DNA of 64,000 nt. Source: Methanogenium sp. S4BF. Lineage in GTDB: Archaea; Halobacteriota; Methanomicrobia; Methanomicrobiales; Methanomicrobiaceae. Every line of letters begins with the position of its first letter. Position 1 is the stretch's first letter. Below the pieces are notes generated by a model, which was given only the letters and a program-made list of their open reading frames with translations, did no database searches and had not been told where the DNA came from. A program made the translations under genes and the position numbers. The DNA lies in the NCBI RefSeq assembly GCF_029633965.1, contig NZ_CP091277.1, positions 2,449,917 to 2,513,916 of the forward strand, given 5' to 3'. Positions 62,520 to 64,000 of this stretch are shown one piece after another.

Positions 62520-62698
62520 TTCAACTGAATGAAACCTCCCCTTTTTTGCAGACCTCCAAATCAAATCAAAATATCTTTGTTGCCCTCTCCGATGCTGGTT
62601 TCATTCATCTATCCTCCTGTGCCACATTATGTTTGGGTAGCACCGGGCGGCTTACATTTTTATAATACAACTGCCATTGTGCTTCCTGTTGATGAGGT

Positions 62699-63016
62699 AT
62701 GCCAAGCGATTATTTTGAGATGATGCTGCGTTCCCTGAACCTGACGTCAGAGGAGCGTGAGATGATTGTGGAGAAGAGAAAGGAGCAGTGCATCTGCGAT
62801 ATGTGCCCGACGTTTCAGACCTGTGGAGGGGAGACGGAAGGAAACGAAGGGTTTGCCTTCTGCACACTGGGTGCGAGCCCCTGCATTGAAAAAGAGGTTG
62901 AATGCCTCTGCTCCACCTGCCCCCTGTCGCGTGAAATGGGGCTTGCGTACTCCTATTACTGCACCCGGGGTTCTGAAACGCAGCAGAAAATCAGGGATGT
63001 TATCGGGGTGAAGTAA
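62699..63016 (+). CDS. DUF2769-type cysteine-rich protein
   Basis: A 105-residue protein with nine cysteines: CICDMCPTFQTC, then FCTLGASPC, ECLCSTCPLSREMG and a last YYCTRG. This pattern is that of DUF2769 proteins of methanogens; the paired CxxC groups suggest bound metal or an iron-sulfur cluster, though no function is established to my knowledge. The ATG at 62699 has GAGGT so close (62693-62697) that it is a poor ribosome site. A TATA-like TTTTTATAAT (62656-62665) predicts a leader of about 12 nt. It has no close partner gene. Confidence 0.82.
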   Translation: MPSDYFEMMLRSLNLTSEEREMIVEKRKEQCICDMCPTFQTCGGETEGNEGFAFCTLGASPCIEKEVECLCSTCPLSREMGLAYSYYCTRGSETQQKIRDVIGVK

Positions 63017-63107
63017 CCTCAGGAACAAGTGTTCCCTCCCCATTTCCCTGTCTCGTTGTGGTGAAAGGGGAAGGCAGCATCCCTGATGTGTAATCCTTCT
63101 CAGAGAT

Positions 63108-63117
63108 GTTTATCTAC
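63108..63117 (+). promoter_or_regulatory. TATA box of the 58-residue membrane protein gene
   Basis: GTTTATCTAC is TATA-like, centred about 28 nt upstream of the ATG at 63140, predicting an almost leaderless transcript. Confidence 0.4.
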
Positions 63118-63139
63118 CGGGCTGATAGATTTCTAATCA

Positions 63140-63316
63140 ATGCAGAGCCAGATCCTGTGGGGAACCCTGCTGCTTGCGGCGGGCCTGGTGCTCACCGTTC
63201 TCTCGGTAACGGTCATCCCTGTCTTTTTCCTCTTCTATGGAATCCCGCTGCTCGTTATCGGAGCAGCGCTGTTCATCTTCCGGGGGAGAGAGGAGAGTAT
63301 CGAGGCCCTGAAATGA
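63140..63316 (+). CDS. Small two-helix membrane protein (58 residues)
   Basis: A 58-residue protein from ATG 63140 to TGA 63314-63316. Two hydrophobic segments, about residues 7-30 (LWGTLLLAAGLVLTVLSVTV) and 31-48 (PVFFLFYGIPLLVIGAALFIF), are followed by a charged tail RGREESIEALK, likely inside the cell. The pattern resembles small archaeal membrane proteins such as DUF131, but I cannot assign it firmly. Its stop codon lies within the ribosome site (GAGGTGA) of the YbjQ-type gene, so the two are an operon. Confidence 0.72.
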   Translation: MQSQILWGTLLLAAGLVLTVLSVTVIPVFFLFYGIPLLVIGAALFIFRGREESIEALK

Positions 63317-63327
63317 GGTGATAATAC

Positions 63328-63642
63328 GTGATTATAACAACAACTGAACAGATTCCCGGACATGAATACGAGATTCTCGGCATCGTCTCGGGAAACACGG
63401 TGCGTGCAAAGCACCTCGGCAAGGATATCATGTCGGGCCTGAAAAGCGTTGTCGGGGGAGAACTGCAGGAATACACCGATATGCTCTCCGATGCCCGGAG
63501 GGAATCCATCAACCGGATGATAAACGATGCAAAACGGCTGGAGGCAGACGCCGTTGTCAACGTCCGGTTCGCGACATCCCAGACGACCGCCGGGGCGGCC
63601 GAACTCCTCGCCTACGGCACTGCGGTGAAGCTGGTCCGGTAA
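63328..63642 (+). CDS. YbjQ/UPF0145 family protein
   Basis: A 104-residue protein of the YbjQ (UPF0145) family: TTTEQIPGHEYEILGIVSGNTVRAKHLGKDI, then GELQEYTDMLSDARRESINRMINDAKRLEADAVVNVRF, ending AAELLAYGTAVKL. Members form pentameric rings and have been called heavy-metal-binding, but a role is not firmly known. It starts with GTG, preceded by GAGGTGAT; family alignments begin at this MIITTT stretch. It follows the small membrane protein by eleven bases and probably functions with it. Confidence 0.92.
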   Translation: MIITTTEQIPGHEYEILGIVSGNTVRAKHLGKDIMSGLKSVVGGELQEYTDMLSDARRESINRMINDAKRLEADAVVNVRFATSQTTAGAAELLAYGTAVKLVR

Positions 63643-64000
63643 ATCCTCTCCTTATCTTTTTTTGAATCGTTTTCACAGACTGTCAGGACACATCATGATG
63701 AGGCAGGGATGGCGGGTGCCGAATCCACCTCTCCCGGACAGGTGCATCCGGGCGTCCGGGTCTATCTGTGCGGAGGGAGCGCATTGAGTTGATGCAGAAG
63801 ATCCTGCATATTCCGGCTTCTTAGGTGATGCTGTCGAAATGATACACCGTGATACCGGTTCTCGTAGAAATCGGGGCACGATGCACCGGTAGCTGATGAC
63901 AGATAGTGTCAAAAATCTATATCCCCTGATTCGGTCTATTACTAGAGGTAAATTACAGACCTGATTATTTTATTTTGAAACCCTTTTTGGTGACACAACA
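63643..64000. other. Right end of window, no gene recognised
   Basis: 358 nt after the YbjQ-type gene. An open frame on the minus strand (63673-63912) shows no family resemblance and no ribosome site. The last 80 nt are AT-rich and may be a promoter for a gene beyond the window. Confidence 0.3.

Noticed and set aside
63673..63912. Minus-strand frame of 79 codons at the right end
   Set aside because: No ribosome site, no similarity to a family, Ser/Arg-rich composition typical of chance frames.
1..64000. tRNA genes, rRNA, insertion sequences, integrase or attachment sites
   Set aside because: I looked for T-arm patterns, transposase and integrase motifs and terminal repeats between genes and found none that held up.

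Overview
The window is chromosomal DNA from a methanogenic archaeon, most likely of the order Methanomicrobiales (a Methanogenium/Methanoplanus-like genome is my best guess; the exact genus cannot be read from the sequence). Supporting signs are archaeal TATA boxes 25-30 nt upstream of starts, several nearly leaderless genes, GGTGA/GGAGG ribosome sites, and a gene set typical of that order: UPF0182, UPF0248/DUF504, a DUF2769-type cysteine protein, an HTH-multi-PAS regulator, PGF-pre-PGF-like surface proteins, and a bacterial-type grpE-dnaK-dnaJ cluster. I see no tRNA, rRNA, CRISPR array or insertion sequence.

Region 1 (1-13.7 kb) holds housekeeping and small regulatory units: the end of a class III aminotransferase; a PadR-ABC exporter operon with a clear tandem operator; a TetR-UbiA-glycosyltransferase operon with its own operator; an iron alcohol dehydrogenase; an RNB-family ribonuclease; an MscS channel; a single-RRM RNA-binding protein; an orphan ABC ATPase; DUF504; a RibD-like reductase; and a secreted serpin lipoprotein. 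Region 2 (13.9-30 kb) holds grpE-dnaK-dnaJ, a 52-residue zinc-ribbon gene, a SagB-type oxidoreductase, a 1002-residue HTH-PAS regulator, a HEAT-repeat protein, UPF0182 and a family 4 uracil-DNA glycosylase. It also has three broken genes: a lipoprotein, an alpha/beta hydrolase and a flavodoxin-fold reductase. Region 3 (30.2-34.6 kb) is a MoxR-DUF58-VWA-membrane protein operon.

Region 4 (35-62.5 kb) is the most unusual. The S component and the fused double ATPase of an ECF-type ABC importer lie at 36.5-38.5 kb, and the T component lies 20 kb downstream at 59.1 kb. Between and around them are five secreted or membrane-anchored proteins sharing one two-part extracellular module (called here the GLNALH-YGPQ module, after its two signature motifs). 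Two of these are giant paralogous multidomain proteins of 2799 and 3441 residues, with Ig-like, PKD and beta-helix repeats and a C-terminal membrane anchor. One copy of the module sits in a tight operon with a TiaS-like ATP-domain protein, EcfS and EcfA; another lies 8 nt after EcfT. In the 269-residue protein the two halves are in the opposite order. Recurrent GTTAA/TTAAC inverted repeats lie between genes across this region. My inference is a cell-surface capture or scaffold system linked to an ECF importer; the substrate is not identifiable from sequence.

Region 5 (62.6-64 kb) holds a DUF2769-type cysteine-rich protein, a 58-residue two-helix membrane protein and a YbjQ-type protein, followed by 358 nt in which I recognise nothing.
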